Source: Pseudomonas yangonensis
GTDB taxonomy: Bacteria; Pseudomonadota; Gammaproteobacteria; Pseudomonadales; Pseudomonadaceae
Direction of reading: 5' to 3'
Length of the DNA: 64,000 bases
Assembly (NCBI RefSeq): GCF_009932725.1
Contig: NZ_BLJU01000005.1
Span: 186,001-250,000 of the forward strand
The notes under the pieces are model-generated. The model was not told the origin of the DNA. It saw nothing but the letters and a program-made list of their open reading frames with translations, and ran no database searches. The stretch's first letter is position 1. Every line of letters begins with the position of its first letter. Below, piece after piece: positions 33,593-42,239 of the stretch. Both the position numbers and the translations under genes were made by a program.

Positions 33593-34483
33593 ATGGCAAA
33601 AATCGGATTTATCGGCACCGGCATCATGGGCAAACCCATGGCGCAGAACCTGCAGAAAGCCGGCCATACCCTGTTCCTTTCCGAGCATCACGACCCGGCT
33701 CCGGCCGACCTCGTAGCTGCCGGGGCTATCGCGCTGGCCAACCCGCAGGAAGTCGCTCAGGAAGCCGAATTCATCATCGTCATGGTCCCGGACACCCCGC
33801 AGGTCGAGGACGTGCTGTTCCGCGCGGACGGCGTTGCCAGCGGTGTTGGCAGCGGCAAGGTGGTGATCGACATGAGCTCGATCTCGCCCTCCGCCACCAA
33901 GGCCTTCGCCGAGAAGATCAAGGCCACCGGCGCCGCCTACCTTGACGCCCCGGTATCCGGCGGCGAAGTCGGTGCCAAGGCCGCGACCCTGTCGATCATG
34001 GTCGGCGGCTGCCCGAACGCCTTCGAACGCGCACTGCCGCTGTTCCAGGCCATGGGTAAGAACATCACCCTCGTCGGCGGCAATGGTGACGGCCAGACCG
34101 CCAAGGTGGCCAACCAGATCATCGTCGCGCTGAACATCCAGGCGGTGGCCGAAGCGCTGCTGTTTGCTGCCAGGAACGGCGCCGACCCGGCCAAGGTGCG
34201 CGAGGCGCTGTCCGGTGGTTTCGCCGGCTCGAAGATCCTCGAAGTGCATGGCGAGCGCATGATCAAGGGCACCTTCGATCCGGGCTTCCGCATTAGCCTG
34301 CACCAGAAGGACCTCAACCTGGCGCTGTCCGGCGCACGCGAGCTGGGCCTGAACCTGCCCAACACCGCCAATGCTCAGCAGGTGTTCAGCACCTGCGCGG
34401 CCCTCGGCGGCAGCGGCTGGGACCACTCCGCCCTGATCAAGGGTCTGGAGCATATGGCCAACTTCAATATCCGCGGCGAGTAA
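33593..34483 (+). CDS. glxR: 2-hydroxy-3-oxopropionate (tartronate semialdehyde) reductase
   Basis: 296 residues. Beta-hydroxyacid dehydrogenase: N-terminal IGFIGTGIMGKPMAQNL (NAD(P) binding and family signature), the substrate-binding DAPVSGGEVGAKAATLSIMVGG (about 121-142), and the catalytic lysine in GDGQTAKVANQI (about 171). Reduces tartronate semialdehyde to D-glycerate. Third enzyme of the gcl pathway and followed by glycerate kinase; a repeat cluster lies between them. Start at 33593 after a GAGG site. Confidence 0.95.
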   Translation: MAKIGFIGTGIMGKPMAQNLQKAGHTLFLSEHHDPAPADLVAAGAIALANPQEVAQEAEFIIVMVPDTPQVEDVLFRADGVASGVGSGKVVIDMSSISPSATKAFAEKIKATGAAYLDAPVSGGEVGAKAATLSIMVGGCPNAFERALPLFQAMGKNITLVGGNGDGQTAKVANQIIVALNIQAVAEALLFAARNGADPAKVREALSGGFAGSKILEVHGERMIKGTFDPGFRISLHQKDLNLALSGARELGLNLPNTANAQQVFSTCAALGGSGWDHSALIKGLEHMANFNIRGE

Positions 34484-34487
34484 CAGA

Positions 34488-34700
34488 GCGCCCTCTCCCC
34501 CGGCCCCTCTCCCGTAAACGTGAGAGGGGAGACAAGCAGTTCGGCGTTACACGGATTTTCGGCGTACGCCAAGCCAGTCCCCTCCCATAAATGGGAGAGG
34601 AAGAGACAAGCAGCTTGGCGTTGCACGGACTTTCGGCTTACGCCAAGCCAGTCCCCTCTCCCATTTATGGGAGAGGGTTAGGGAGAGGGGCTTTGCTTCT
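34488..34700. repeat. Tandem CCCTCTCCC-family repeats (about 2.5 copies)
   Basis: Units built from CCCCTCTCCCATTTATGGGA, GCTTGGCGT and ACGCCAAGCCAGTCCCCTC follow each other between glxR and ttuD. The inner ATTTATGGGAGAGG palindrome recurs at 37885-37930. The block adds about 340 bases between two genes otherwise in one pathway. Confidence 0.75.
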
Positions 34701-34825
34701 GGCCCACCCTTTCGACCTTCCTGGCAGGAGGTGTCACGGCCCGATTGCCAGGTTGGTCGATTCCATTCCCCAGATGCTGCGCGCGGCATCTGCGGACTGG
34801 AATCGATCTGCAAGAGACCACCGCC

Positions 34826-36145
34826 ATGACCTTCGACCCGCAACGCCTGCTGCGCGACCTGTTCGCCACCGCCATCGCTGCTGCCCATCCGCGCCAGGTA
34901 CTGGCCGATCATCTGCCTGTCGACCGCAGCGGTCGTGTCATCGTCATCGGCGCCGGCAAGGCCGCCGCAGCGATGGCCGAGGTGATCGAGCAACAGTGGC
35001 AGGGCGAAGTCAGCGGCCTGGTGGTGACCCGCTACGAGCACGGCGCCGATTGCAGGAAGATCGAAGTGGTGGAAGCCTCCCACCCGGTGCCGGACGATGC
35101 CGGCGAGCGCGTGGCGCGCCGCGTGCTGGAGCTGGTGTCGAACCTGGCCGAAGACGACCGGGTGATCTTCCTCCTCTCCGGCGGCGGCTCCTCGCTGCTG
35201 GCCCTGCCGGCCGAAGGCATCAGCCTCCAGGACAAGCAGGCGATCAACAAGGCGCTGCTCAAATCCGGCGCCACCATTGGCGAGATGAACTGCGTGCGCA
35301 AGCACCTCTCGGCGATCAAGGGTGGCCGCCTGGCCAAGGCCTGCTGGCCGGCGACCGTCTACACCTACGCCATCTCCGACGTGCCCGGCGACGAGGCTAC
35401 GGTGATCGCCTCCGGCCCCACCGTGGGCGACCCGACCACCTCGGCCGAAGCCCTGGCCATCCTCGCCCGTTACGGCATCGACATTCCCGCCAACGTGCGC
35501 GCCTGGCTGGAAGATCCGCGCTCGGAAACGGTCAAGCCGGGCGACCCGGTACTCGCCCGTAGCCACTTCCAGCTGATCGCCACCCCGCAGCAGTCGCTCG
35601 ACGCCGCCGCAGCCAAGGCCGAAGCGGCCGGCCTGCCGGTGCTGATTCTTGGCGACCTGGAAGGCGAGTCGCGCGATGTGGCCAAGGTGCATGCCGGCAT
35701 CGCTCGCCAGGTGCAGCTGCACGGCCAGCCGATCAAGCCGCCGTGCGTGATCCTCTCCGGTGGCGAAACCACCGTCACCGTGCGTGGTAATGGTCGCGGC
35801 GGGCGCAACGCCGAATTTCTCCTGAGCCTCACCGAGAGCCTCAAGGGCCTGCCCGGCGTCTACGCGCTGGCCGGCGACACCGACGGCATCGACGGTTCCG
35901 AAGACAACGCCGGCGCCATCATGACGCCCTACAGCTACGCCCGCGCCGGAATCAAGGGCCTGAGCGCCCGCGACGAGCTGGACAACAACAACGGCTATGG
36001 CTACTTCGCCGCCCTCGACGAGCTGATCGTCACCGGCCCGACCCGCACCAACGTCAACGATTTCCGCGCCATTCTGATTGTAGGGGCTGTTGACGCTCCG
36101 CTCGCGGCCGCGCCGGAACCTGCTTTTGCGCGAGACAAGGTGTGA
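34826..36145 (+). CDS. ttuD: Glycerate 2-kinase (MOFRL family), C-terminus altered by a MITE-like element
   Basis: 439 residues from MTFDPQRLLRDLF. Phosphorylates D-glycerate, linking the glyoxylate route to glycolysis. Motifs: VIGAGKAAAAMAEV, VTRYEHGADCRKIEVVEASHPVPDDAG, FLLSGGGSSLLALPAEG, NCVRKHLSAIKGGRLA, SDVPGDEATVIASGPTVGDPT, LSGGETTVTVRGNGRGGRNAEFLL, ALAGDTDGIDG. The conserved family end TNVNDFRAILI is reached at 36078. The last 20-odd residues (VGAVDAPLAAAPEPAFARDKV) are read from the inserted element at 36081 and look unconserved. Catalytic motifs are intact, so activity is likely retained. Confidence 0.93.
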   Translation: MTFDPQRLLRDLFATAIAAAHPRQVLADHLPVDRSGRVIVIGAGKAAAAMAEVIEQQWQGEVSGLVVTRYEHGADCRKIEVVEASHPVPDDAGERVARRVLELVSNLAEDDRVIFLLSGGGSSLLALPAEGISLQDKQAINKALLKSGATIGEMNCVRKHLSAIKGGRLAKACWPATVYTYAISDVPGDEATVIASGPTVGDPTTSAEALAILARYGIDIPANVRAWLEDPRSETVKPGDPVLARSHFQLIATPQQSLDAAAAKAEAAGLPVLILGDLEGESRDVAKVHAGIARQVQLHGQPIKPPCVILSGGETTVTVRGNGRGGRNAEFLLSLTESLKGLPGVYALAGDTDGIDGSEDNAGAIMTPYSYARAGIKGLSARDELDNNNGYGYFAALDELIVTGPTRTNVNDFRAILIVGAVDAPLAAAPEPAFARDKV

Positions 36146-36341
36146 AAAGAGATTTGTATTGCAAATAAATGACGAGTAGCACAGCGCGCAAAAACAGCCC
36201 CGGCCCTCCGGGTTGCGCGGCAAATGACGCCATGCGTCGTTACGGAACTTGGCAAGGGGACACCATTCCCTGCGTCCCGTGCCTAGCCTGGCGCCATTTG
36301 GCGCAGCAACGCGACTCGCGCCGAAACGTCAACAGCCCCTA
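36081..36341. mobile_element. MITE-like element between ttuD and pykF
   Basis: The ends are a perfect 15-bp inverted repeat: TAGGGGCTGTTGACG (36081-36095) and CGTCAACAGCCCCTA (36327-36341). The length is 261 bases; if the duplicated TAG at each end is target DNA, the element proper is 256 bases. No open reading frame encodes a transposase. It contains further small hairpins such as CTGGCGCCATTTGGCGC. The right end stops 12 bases before the pykF ATG. Confidence 0.75.
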
Positions 36342-36353
36342 GAGCCCTGCCCA

Positions 36354-37769
36354 ATGAACGCCGACAAGAAAGTAAAGATCCTCGCCACCCTCGGCCCGGC
36401 CATCCGCGACGCCGCGCATATCCGCCAGTTGGTGGAGGCCGGGGTCAACCTGTTCCGCCTCAACTTCAGCCATGGCGAACACGCCGACCACGCACAGCGC
36501 TACCAGTGGGTGCGCGAGGTGGAGCGCGAGCTGAACCAGCCCATCGGCATTCTCATGGACCTGCAGGGGCCGAAGCTGCGCGTCGGCCGCATCAAAGGCG
36601 GCAAGGTGCATCTGGTCAATGGCCAGAGCCTGCGCCTGGATCTGGACGCCACGCCCGGCGACGCCAGCCGGGTCAACCTGCCCCATCCGGAAATCATCGA
36701 AGCCCTGCAGCCGGGCATGAGCCTGCTGCTGGACGACGGCCGCCTGCGCCTGAAAGTGACCGGCAAGCAGGCTGATGCCGTAGACACCTGCGTCATCGCC
36801 GGTGGCGAGCTGTCCGACCGCAAGGGCGTCAACGTCCCCGAGGCGGTGCTGCAGCTGTCGCCACTGACCGAGAAGGATCGTCGCGACCTGGCCTTCGGCC
36901 TGGAGCTGGGCGTGGACTGGGTGGCGCTGTCCTTCGTACAGCGCCCCGAGGACATCGTCGAAGCCCGTGAGCTGATCGGCGGCAAGGCCTTCCTGATGGC
37001 CAAGATCGAGAAGCCCTCGGCGGTGCAGCACCTCGAAGAAATCGCCCGTCTGTGCGACGCCATCATGGTGGCGCGCGGCGATCTGGGCGTGGAAGTGCCG
37101 GCCGAGAACGTGCCGCGCATTCAGAAGGATATCGTGCGCACCTGCCGCCAACTGGGCCGCCCGGTGGTGGTCGCCACGCAGATGCTGGAATCCATGCGCT
37201 TCTCCCCGGCGCCGACCCGCGCCGAGGTCACCGACGTGGCCAACGCCGTGGCCGAAGGCGCCGATGCGGTGATGCTGTCGGCCGAGACCGCCTCCGGCGA
37301 CTACCCGCTGGAAACCGTGCACATGATGAGCAAGATCATCCGCCAGGTGGAGAACGGCCCGGACTACCAGAGCCAGCTCGACGTCGGTCGCCCGCAGGCC
37401 GAGGCCACCGCCAGCGACGCCATCAGCTGCGCCATCCGCCGCATCAGCTCGATCCTGCCGGTGGCGGCATTGGTCAACTACTCGGAATCCGGCAGCTCCA
37501 GCCTGCGCGCCTCGCGTGAGCGGCCCAAGGCGCCGATCTTGAGCCTGACGCCGAGCCTGACCACGGCCCGCCGCCTGACCGTGGCCTGGGGCATCTACTC
37601 GGTGGTCAACGAGCGCCTGCGCCGGGTCGAGGAAGTCACCAGCACCGCGCTGGAGATCGCCCAGGCCCAGGGCATGGCCAAGCGCGGCGAAACCGTGGTG
37701 ATCACCGCCGGCGAACCCTTCGGCCAGCCCGGCAGTACCAACAGCCTGAGGATCGAAACGCTGCAGTGA
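36354..37769 (+). CDS. pykF: Pyruvate kinase
   Basis: 471 residues from MNADKKVKILATLGPAIRD. Converts phosphoenolpyruvate and ADP to pyruvate and ATP. Motifs: NLFRLNFSHGEHADH, MDLQGPKLRVG, LAFGLELGVDWVALSFVQ, LMAKIEKPSAVQHLEEI (catalytic lysine), IMVARGDLGVEVPAE, and VMLSAETASGDYP. The upstream 12 bases give no Shine-Dalgarno sequence, because the MITE-like element ends there, so initiation may be weak or depend on translation from ttuD. It completes the glycerate-to-pyruvate branch of the cluster. Confidence 0.95.
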   Translation: MNADKKVKILATLGPAIRDAAHIRQLVEAGVNLFRLNFSHGEHADHAQRYQWVREVERELNQPIGILMDLQGPKLRVGRIKGGKVHLVNGQSLRLDLDATPGDASRVNLPHPEIIEALQPGMSLLLDDGRLRLKVTGKQADAVDTCVIAGGELSDRKGVNVPEAVLQLSPLTEKDRRDLAFGLELGVDWVALSFVQRPEDIVEARELIGGKAFLMAKIEKPSAVQHLEEIARLCDAIMVARGDLGVEVPAENVPRIQKDIVRTCRQLGRPVVVATQMLESMRFSPAPTRAEVTDVANAVAEGADAVMLSAETASGDYPLETVHMMSKIIRQVENGPDYQSQLDVGRPQAEATASDAISCAIRRISSILPVAALVNYSESGSSSLRASRERPKAPILSLTPSLTTARRLTVAWGIYSVVNERLRRVEEVTSTALEIAQAQGMAKRGETVVITAGEPFGQPGSTNSLRIETLQ

Positions 37770-37774
37770 CGTCC

Positions 37775-37836
37775 GTAGCCCGGATGAAATCCGGGGGAAA
37801 TGTTCCGCCCCCTGCCCCGGATTACATCCGGGCTAG
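37775..37836. repeat. REP-like palindrome, second copy
   Basis: Arms GTAGCCCGGATGAAATCCGGG (37775-37795) and CCCCGGATTACATCCGGGCTA (about 37815-37835), the same family as 32597-32654, immediately after pykF. Confidence 0.75.
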
Positions 37837-37884
37837 GCACTGAGCCGGCGCGAACTACACCGCTCCTCCGGGCCACACGGACGG

Positions 37885-37930
37885 CTCCCCTCTCCCATTT
37901 ATGGGAGAGGGGCTGGGGGAGAGGGCTCTC
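37885..37930. repeat. CCCTCTCCC-family repeat, single copy
   Basis: CTCCCCTCTCCCATTTATGG continuing as GAGAGGGGCTGGGGGAGAGGG. Near-identical in its core to the units at 34580-34675. It ends 15 bases before the urea-channel start, so its end may provide the ribosome-site region (GGGGGAGAGGG). Confidence 0.7.
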
Positions 37931-37944
37931 ATGGCCAATACATC

Positions 37945-38844
37945 ATGTCCCCATTACCAACATCCCACGTCATCCTGCAAAGCCTGCGCGCCCTGCTCTG
38001 CGGCTTCGCCCAGATCTTCCTGCAACAGAGCCCCGGCTGCGGAGCACTGGTGCTGCTCGCCATCCTGATCGGCGCACCCGAACTGCTGCCCGGTGCCCTG
38101 CTCGGCGGCCTGACCTCGATGCTGATTGCGCAACGCCACGGCTACCCCAAGGCGGACATCGCCATCGGCCTGTACGGCTACAACGGCGCCTTGCTAGGCC
38201 TGCTGCTCAGCCTGAAACTGCCATGGACGCCGCTGCTACCGGTGCTGATCGTCGCCAGCGCCGCCCTGTCCAGCCTGCTGCTGTCGCACTGGATGCGGCG
38301 CATGCGCCAGCATGGCTGGCTGCCCGCCTTCACCTTTCCCTTCGTGCTGCTGGGTTGGCTGTTGCTGGCGCTGTTCGCCCCACCCGATCAACCACATACA
38401 GCCCCATCGCACTCAGTTGAGCTCGAGGCTGCACAACTGCTGCAGGCCATCCTGCGTGGCCTGGGTCAAGTGATCTTCCTCGACTCGCCACTGGCCGGCC
38501 TGTGTCTGCTTATCGGTTTGCGCCTGGCCGATGGCCGCACGGCGCTGTGGGCGCTGCTGGGTTCCAGCGGAGGCCTTGCCCTGGCGATAGCGCATGGCTG
38601 GCCCAGCGATGCCGCCCTGGCCGGACTCCACGGCTACAACGCCACCCTCGCCGCCATCGCCCTGGCCCAGGTGTATCGCTGCGCCCTCGTGCCTGCTGGG
38701 GGAATCGTTCTCGCCCTGCTCCTGCAAGCCGGTTTCAGCGCACTGGGCCTATCAGCGCTGACCATGCCCTTCATCCTCGCCTGCTGGCTAATCAAAGCCT
38801 TTGCGCTGAGGTGGCAACGGGCAGTGAACAACAGAGTTTCATGA
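37945..38844 (+). CDS. Urea transporter (UT family channel)
   Basis: 299 residues, two homologous halves as in UT channels: half 1 has IFLQQSPGCGALVLLAILIGAPELLPGALLGGL and GLYGYNGALLGLLLSLKLP; half 2 has VIFLDSPLAGLCLLIGLRLADGRTALWALLGSS and GLHGYNATLAAIALAQ. Each half contributes the LDSP/QQSP-type selectivity segment; in half 1 it is Q-Q-S-P rather than L-N-N-P. The family passes urea across the inner membrane. No urease genes are in the window. The neighbouring purine-linked cluster could be a source of urea; this is inference. Confidence 0.8.
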   Translation: MSPLPTSHVILQSLRALLCGFAQIFLQQSPGCGALVLLAILIGAPELLPGALLGGLTSMLIAQRHGYPKADIAIGLYGYNGALLGLLLSLKLPWTPLLPVLIVASAALSSLLLSHWMRRMRQHGWLPAFTFPFVLLGWLLLALFAPPDQPHTAPSHSVELEAAQLLQAILRGLGQVIFLDSPLAGLCLLIGLRLADGRTALWALLGSSGGLALAIAHGWPSDAALAGLHGYNATLAAIALAQVYRCALVPAGGIVLALLLQAGFSALGLSALTMPFILACWLIKAFALRWQRAVNNRVS

Positions 38845-39029
38845 CGCAGCGCTGAAATGCGACAAACAGCAGATGAACTCAGGCACGCAATAGCGCTCAG
38901 AATTTTCAGCCGTCAGGTTTATCGGCGGTGACCTTACTGGGTCAGCCCGGTTGTCTCTACCGAATGATCGGTATCGCGGAGCAGAATCGACCGAAGCCAG
39001 ATAAAAATACGCACAGGGAGCGTTGCCCA

Positions 39030-40625
39030 ATGATCCTCGAAAACAAGACAGGCGGATTGTCCGCTTTCGCGCTTGCTCTATTGGCCGGCTCGCTATCGTC
39101 AGCAGCGAGCGCTACGGATGCCGAATTCAACGCCACGCTTTCCGAGGCAGCCACTCGGGTGATGACGGCGCGGACGATCAAGGATCTTTGCGACGAACGC
39201 AGCCCGCAAAGCGAAAGCGCGCGACGCGATGCCTTGGCAAGCTGGAGCCATCGCAACGACATCGCCGACTACGACCAAGTCATTAGCGAACTGGTGCGCA
39301 GTAGCGAAGCGTTTCGCAAGGAAATGGAAAGCAACCTCGCGCGGGCCCGCACCCAGATCGCGCCACTGCTTGCTGCAGACCCCGCACCCTGTGCCGACCT
39401 GGCGACATTCCTCGCTGACGAGAAGTACGCCATCAAACCCCTCGTGCGCAAAATGCGCCGCCTCGCCGGCAACTACGGGCTGGACCTGGCGCAACCGGTA
39501 GCGGATTCGCCGCCAGGCAAGCTGCCGGTCATGGGGTTGGCGCACCTCACGGTACTGGCCGAGGCCGAGATGGCCAAGGTCGGCTCTTACGCGGGGGCGC
39601 TCGAGGATCGGAATCTGCGCAAAGCACGTGAGGATCGCCTGGAATCCTATCTGCAAAATCAGGGCGCGGTCGCCGGTTACGGTCGCGTCGTTTCCGACAA
39701 TCGCCTGCGCGAGTGGCGCGGGGCTCGTCAATCGCGCTTCTCGCTATCCTGCCGCAGCTTCAAGGACAACACGCATAAAGCGCGGATGAACGAGTCACGC
39801 GGCAAGGACATGGTCGTCATTGGCCGGGTGCGCAATGTGATCGAAGGCAAGAACGCCGAGATCTCGCTGCGTGACTGCCAGCTCTTCACCCTGGAGCAAA
39901 CCGGTGCGTCCCTTGCTCGAGTGGATGATCAGTCCGGTCTCGTGCACAGGCCACCGGAGGCCAACGAGGTGCATGCCGGACCGGGTAAAGGTATCGCCAT
40001 GGCCGACGTCGATCGCGTGCTCTACGTCGCGGACTTCGCTCACCGTCTGGACGGTTTCGGCAATGGCTACACCAGCCGCGACGAGGATATCTATGTCCTG
40101 CTGTCGGACGCGAGCGCCTATCGCCATACCTGGAAATTCCCCTTTACAGACCTGGATGTGAGCGCCTCGAAGAGCCGCGAGCCAGAGAACTGGTTCACCT
40201 GGTCAAAGAACTGGACAGGCGAAATCGCGCTATCGCGTGACGGAGAGAAGGTCGACCTTTCCAAAGCACAGGAACTGGCACCGCTGCCGGCCGATACGCG
40301 GCTCCACCACAGCTATTACTTCCTCAATGTCGGCATGGGCGGCGCCCGCAGCGATCGCTCCTTCGTGTTCCGCTCCGATGGAACCGTCACGCACAAGCGC
40401 AGCGGCTTCGTCGCGGGAAGATTCGCCACCAGCTACATCATCACCGGCAGCAATCGCGACGACAGCGTTACCTCAAACTACCGCTTCGAGGATTACGCCC
40501 TGGTACTGTCGAGCCCTCATGGAGAGGAGCGCCGCTTCTTCGCAGTGTTCGACGATGCCGACAAGAGCAAGCCGGAGGACGTCATCGTCGACGGTCAGGT
40601 GTACTGGACGCGCAAGAAGGAGTAG
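39030..40625 (+). CDS. Large exported protein of unknown function
   Basis: 531 residues from MILENKTGGLSAFALALLAG; GGGAG precedes the ATG. A signal peptide is likely cleaved after SSAASA (about residue 30). The first 220 residues are charged and helical (ATRVMTARTIKDLCDERSPQSESARRDALASWSHRNDI ... MRRLAGNYGLDLAQ); the rest looks beta-rich with internal similarity (FADRTYRHTWKFPF, NVGMGGARSDRSFVFRSDG, RRFFAVFDDADKSKPEDVIVDGQVYW). I do not recognise the family. Flanked by the urea channel and topoisomerase IB with no evident link. GC is slightly lower than neighbouring genes. Confidence 0.7.
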   Translation: MILENKTGGLSAFALALLAGSLSSAASATDAEFNATLSEAATRVMTARTIKDLCDERSPQSESARRDALASWSHRNDIADYDQVISELVRSSEAFRKEMESNLARARTQIAPLLAADPAPCADLATFLADEKYAIKPLVRKMRRLAGNYGLDLAQPVADSPPGKLPVMGLAHLTVLAEAEMAKVGSYAGALEDRNLRKAREDRLESYLQNQGAVAGYGRVVSDNRLREWRGARQSRFSLSCRSFKDNTHKARMNESRGKDMVVIGRVRNVIEGKNAEISLRDCQLFTLEQTGASLARVDDQSGLVHRPPEANEVHAGPGKGIAMADVDRVLYVADFAHRLDGFGNGYTSRDEDIYVLLSDASAYRHTWKFPFTDLDVSASKSREPENWFTWSKNWTGEIALSRDGEKVDLSKAQELAPLPADTRLHHSYYFLNVGMGGARSDRSFVFRSDGTVTHKRSGFVAGRFATSYIITGSNRDDSVTSNYRFEDYALVLSSPHGEERRFFAVFDDADKSKPEDVIVDGQVYWTRKKE

Positions 40626-40911
40626 CGCCAGCGCGGTCATCGGCGAAGAGGCTGGGCCGTGCATGAATCCCGAAGCCATGATGGAACAGATCATGCCGAC
40701 GCTACCGATTCTGCACGATCGCTCGCCAGGTCGCGCAGCGATATCGGGCCATGTACCGCGACCTTCTGCTTCGGCAAGAAGTGAACTCCCGCTGCGTTCG
40801 GCGGGCTAAGTCATATCTGCCATGACGAGCGACGCCGATGCCCGGCCTTGTCCTTTACCCGACCCTGGCCCTTTCACCACTTGTCTACCCACACTCTCAG
40901 GGGGGGCGACG

Positions 40912-41937
40912 ATGAGCCTGGCACCTGGCGACATCGAACTACCGGCCGACCTGCGCTATGTCGACGACAGCATGCCGGGCATCAGCCGCCGCAAGCTGCG
41001 TGGCAAGTTCTGCTACTTCGACACGCAGGGCCAGCGCATCCGCGACCCCAAGGAGGTGGCTCGCATCAATGCCCTGGCAGTGCCGCCCGCCTACACCGAT
41101 GTCTGGATCTGCCCACTGGCCAACGGTCATCTGCAGGCAACCGGCCGCGATGCCCGCGGGCGCAAGCAATACCGTTACCACGCCCGCTGGCGCGAAATCC
41201 GCGATGCGGACAAGTACGCCAGCCTGCTGGCATTCGGCAAAGCCCTGCCGGCGCTGCGCGAAGCGCTGCAGCAGCACCTGAACCTGCGCGAACACCGCCG
41301 CGAGAAGGTGCTGGCAACCGTGATCATGCTGCTGGACAACACCCTGATCCGGGTCGGCAACGCCCGCTACGCGCGGGACAATCGCTCCTATGGGCTGACC
41401 ACCCTGCGCAACCGTCACGTCGAGGTGCAAGGCAACACCATACGCTTTCACTTTCGTGGCAAGAGCGGCATCGAGCATGAGGTGCAGGTCAACGATCGAC
41501 GCCTGGCGCGCATCATCCAGCGCTGTCTGGAACTGCCCGGGCAACACCTGTTCCAGTATCTGGACGAGCATGGCGAGCGTCGCGCGGTGACCTCCACCGA
41601 TATCAACGAGTACCTGCGTGAACTCACCGGCGCCGACTTCACCGCCAAGCACTACCGCACCTGGGCCGGCAGCGCGCTGGCCCTGACGCTATTGCGCGAA
41701 CTCGAATGGCAGCCGGAAAGCGCAGCCAAGAAGCATGTGGTGGCCATGGTCAAGGAGGTGGCGCAACAGCTGCGCAATACGCCGGCGGTCTGCCGCAAGT
41801 GCTACATCCATCCGGCGCTGATCGATGCCTTCCTCGCTGGCGAGCTGGCCGGCATCCGACTGGCGACATCGCGCAAGGGCCTGCGCGCCGAAGAAAGCCT
41901 GCTGATGCGCTTTCTGGAAAAACTGCCGCCCGCTTGA
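40912..41937 (+). CDS. DNA topoisomerase IB (poxvirus/eukaryotic type)
   Basis: 341 residues from MSLAPGDIELPADLRYVDD with GGGGGGG/GACG upstream; the longer start is possible but not supported. Type IB topoisomerase relaxing supercoils through a 3'-phosphotyrosine. Catalytic parts: LIRVGNARYARDNRSYGLTTLRNRHV (first Arg), FRGKSGIEHEV (Lys), AKHYRTWAGS (Arg/His region) and CRKCYIHPALID with the nucleophilic Tyr. The size matches bacterial homologues of the poxvirus enzyme. No operon partner is evident. Confidence 0.93.
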   Translation: MSLAPGDIELPADLRYVDDSMPGISRRKLRGKFCYFDTQGQRIRDPKEVARINALAVPPAYTDVWICPLANGHLQATGRDARGRKQYRYHARWREIRDADKYASLLAFGKALPALREALQQHLNLREHRREKVLATVIMLLDNTLIRVGNARYARDNRSYGLTTLRNRHVEVQGNTIRFHFRGKSGIEHEVQVNDRRLARIIQRCLELPGQHLFQYLDEHGERRAVTSTDINEYLRELTGADFTAKHYRTWAGSALALTLLRELEWQPESAAKKHVVAMVKEVAQQLRNTPAVCRKCYIHPALIDAFLAGELAGIRLATSRKGLRAEESLLMRFLEKLPPA

Positions 41938-42239
41938 GCCTGATGCCCGGGGATGTTCTGAACACCAAGGCTGCACGACGCCTACCGGACGCAGAACGTC
42001 CGAGGGTCACGTACCCACACGGAGCTTGGCAACGGATCAACCGGACATGTGGCTTCTGTAGGAGCGGCTTCAGCCGCGATTATCTTGCACCGCATGATGC
42101 CGAGTAGCGCTGAAGCCTAGGCCCCAAGGACACAAGCGCTCCGGGGCGAGCCCACGCAGAGCGTGCCGACGATCCTGGCAGCGATTCGCGGCTGAAGCCG
42201 CTCATACAGAGGCGGCACATCGGCGCTCTGCCGCCGCGA
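41938..42239. other. Gene-free interval with a REP pair
   Basis: 302 bases between convergent genes. Facing palindromes lie at 42058-42080 and 42183-42207; the remainder shows nothing. Confidence 0.6.
42058..42207. repeat. GTAGGAGCGGCTTCAGCCGCG REP pair
   Basis: Unit GTAGGAGCGGCTTCAGCCGC (42058-42077) and inverted partner GCGGCTGAAGCCGCTCATAC (42188-42207) with 110 bases between. Same family as 33464-33545. It probably serves as a transcription or mRNA end between the convergent topoisomerase and efflux genes. Confidence 0.75.

Noticed and set aside
36081..36341. Inverted repeat as an intrinsic terminator after ttuD
   Set aside because: The arms are more than 200 bases apart and the left arm lies inside the ttuD reading frame; a transposon-like element fits better.
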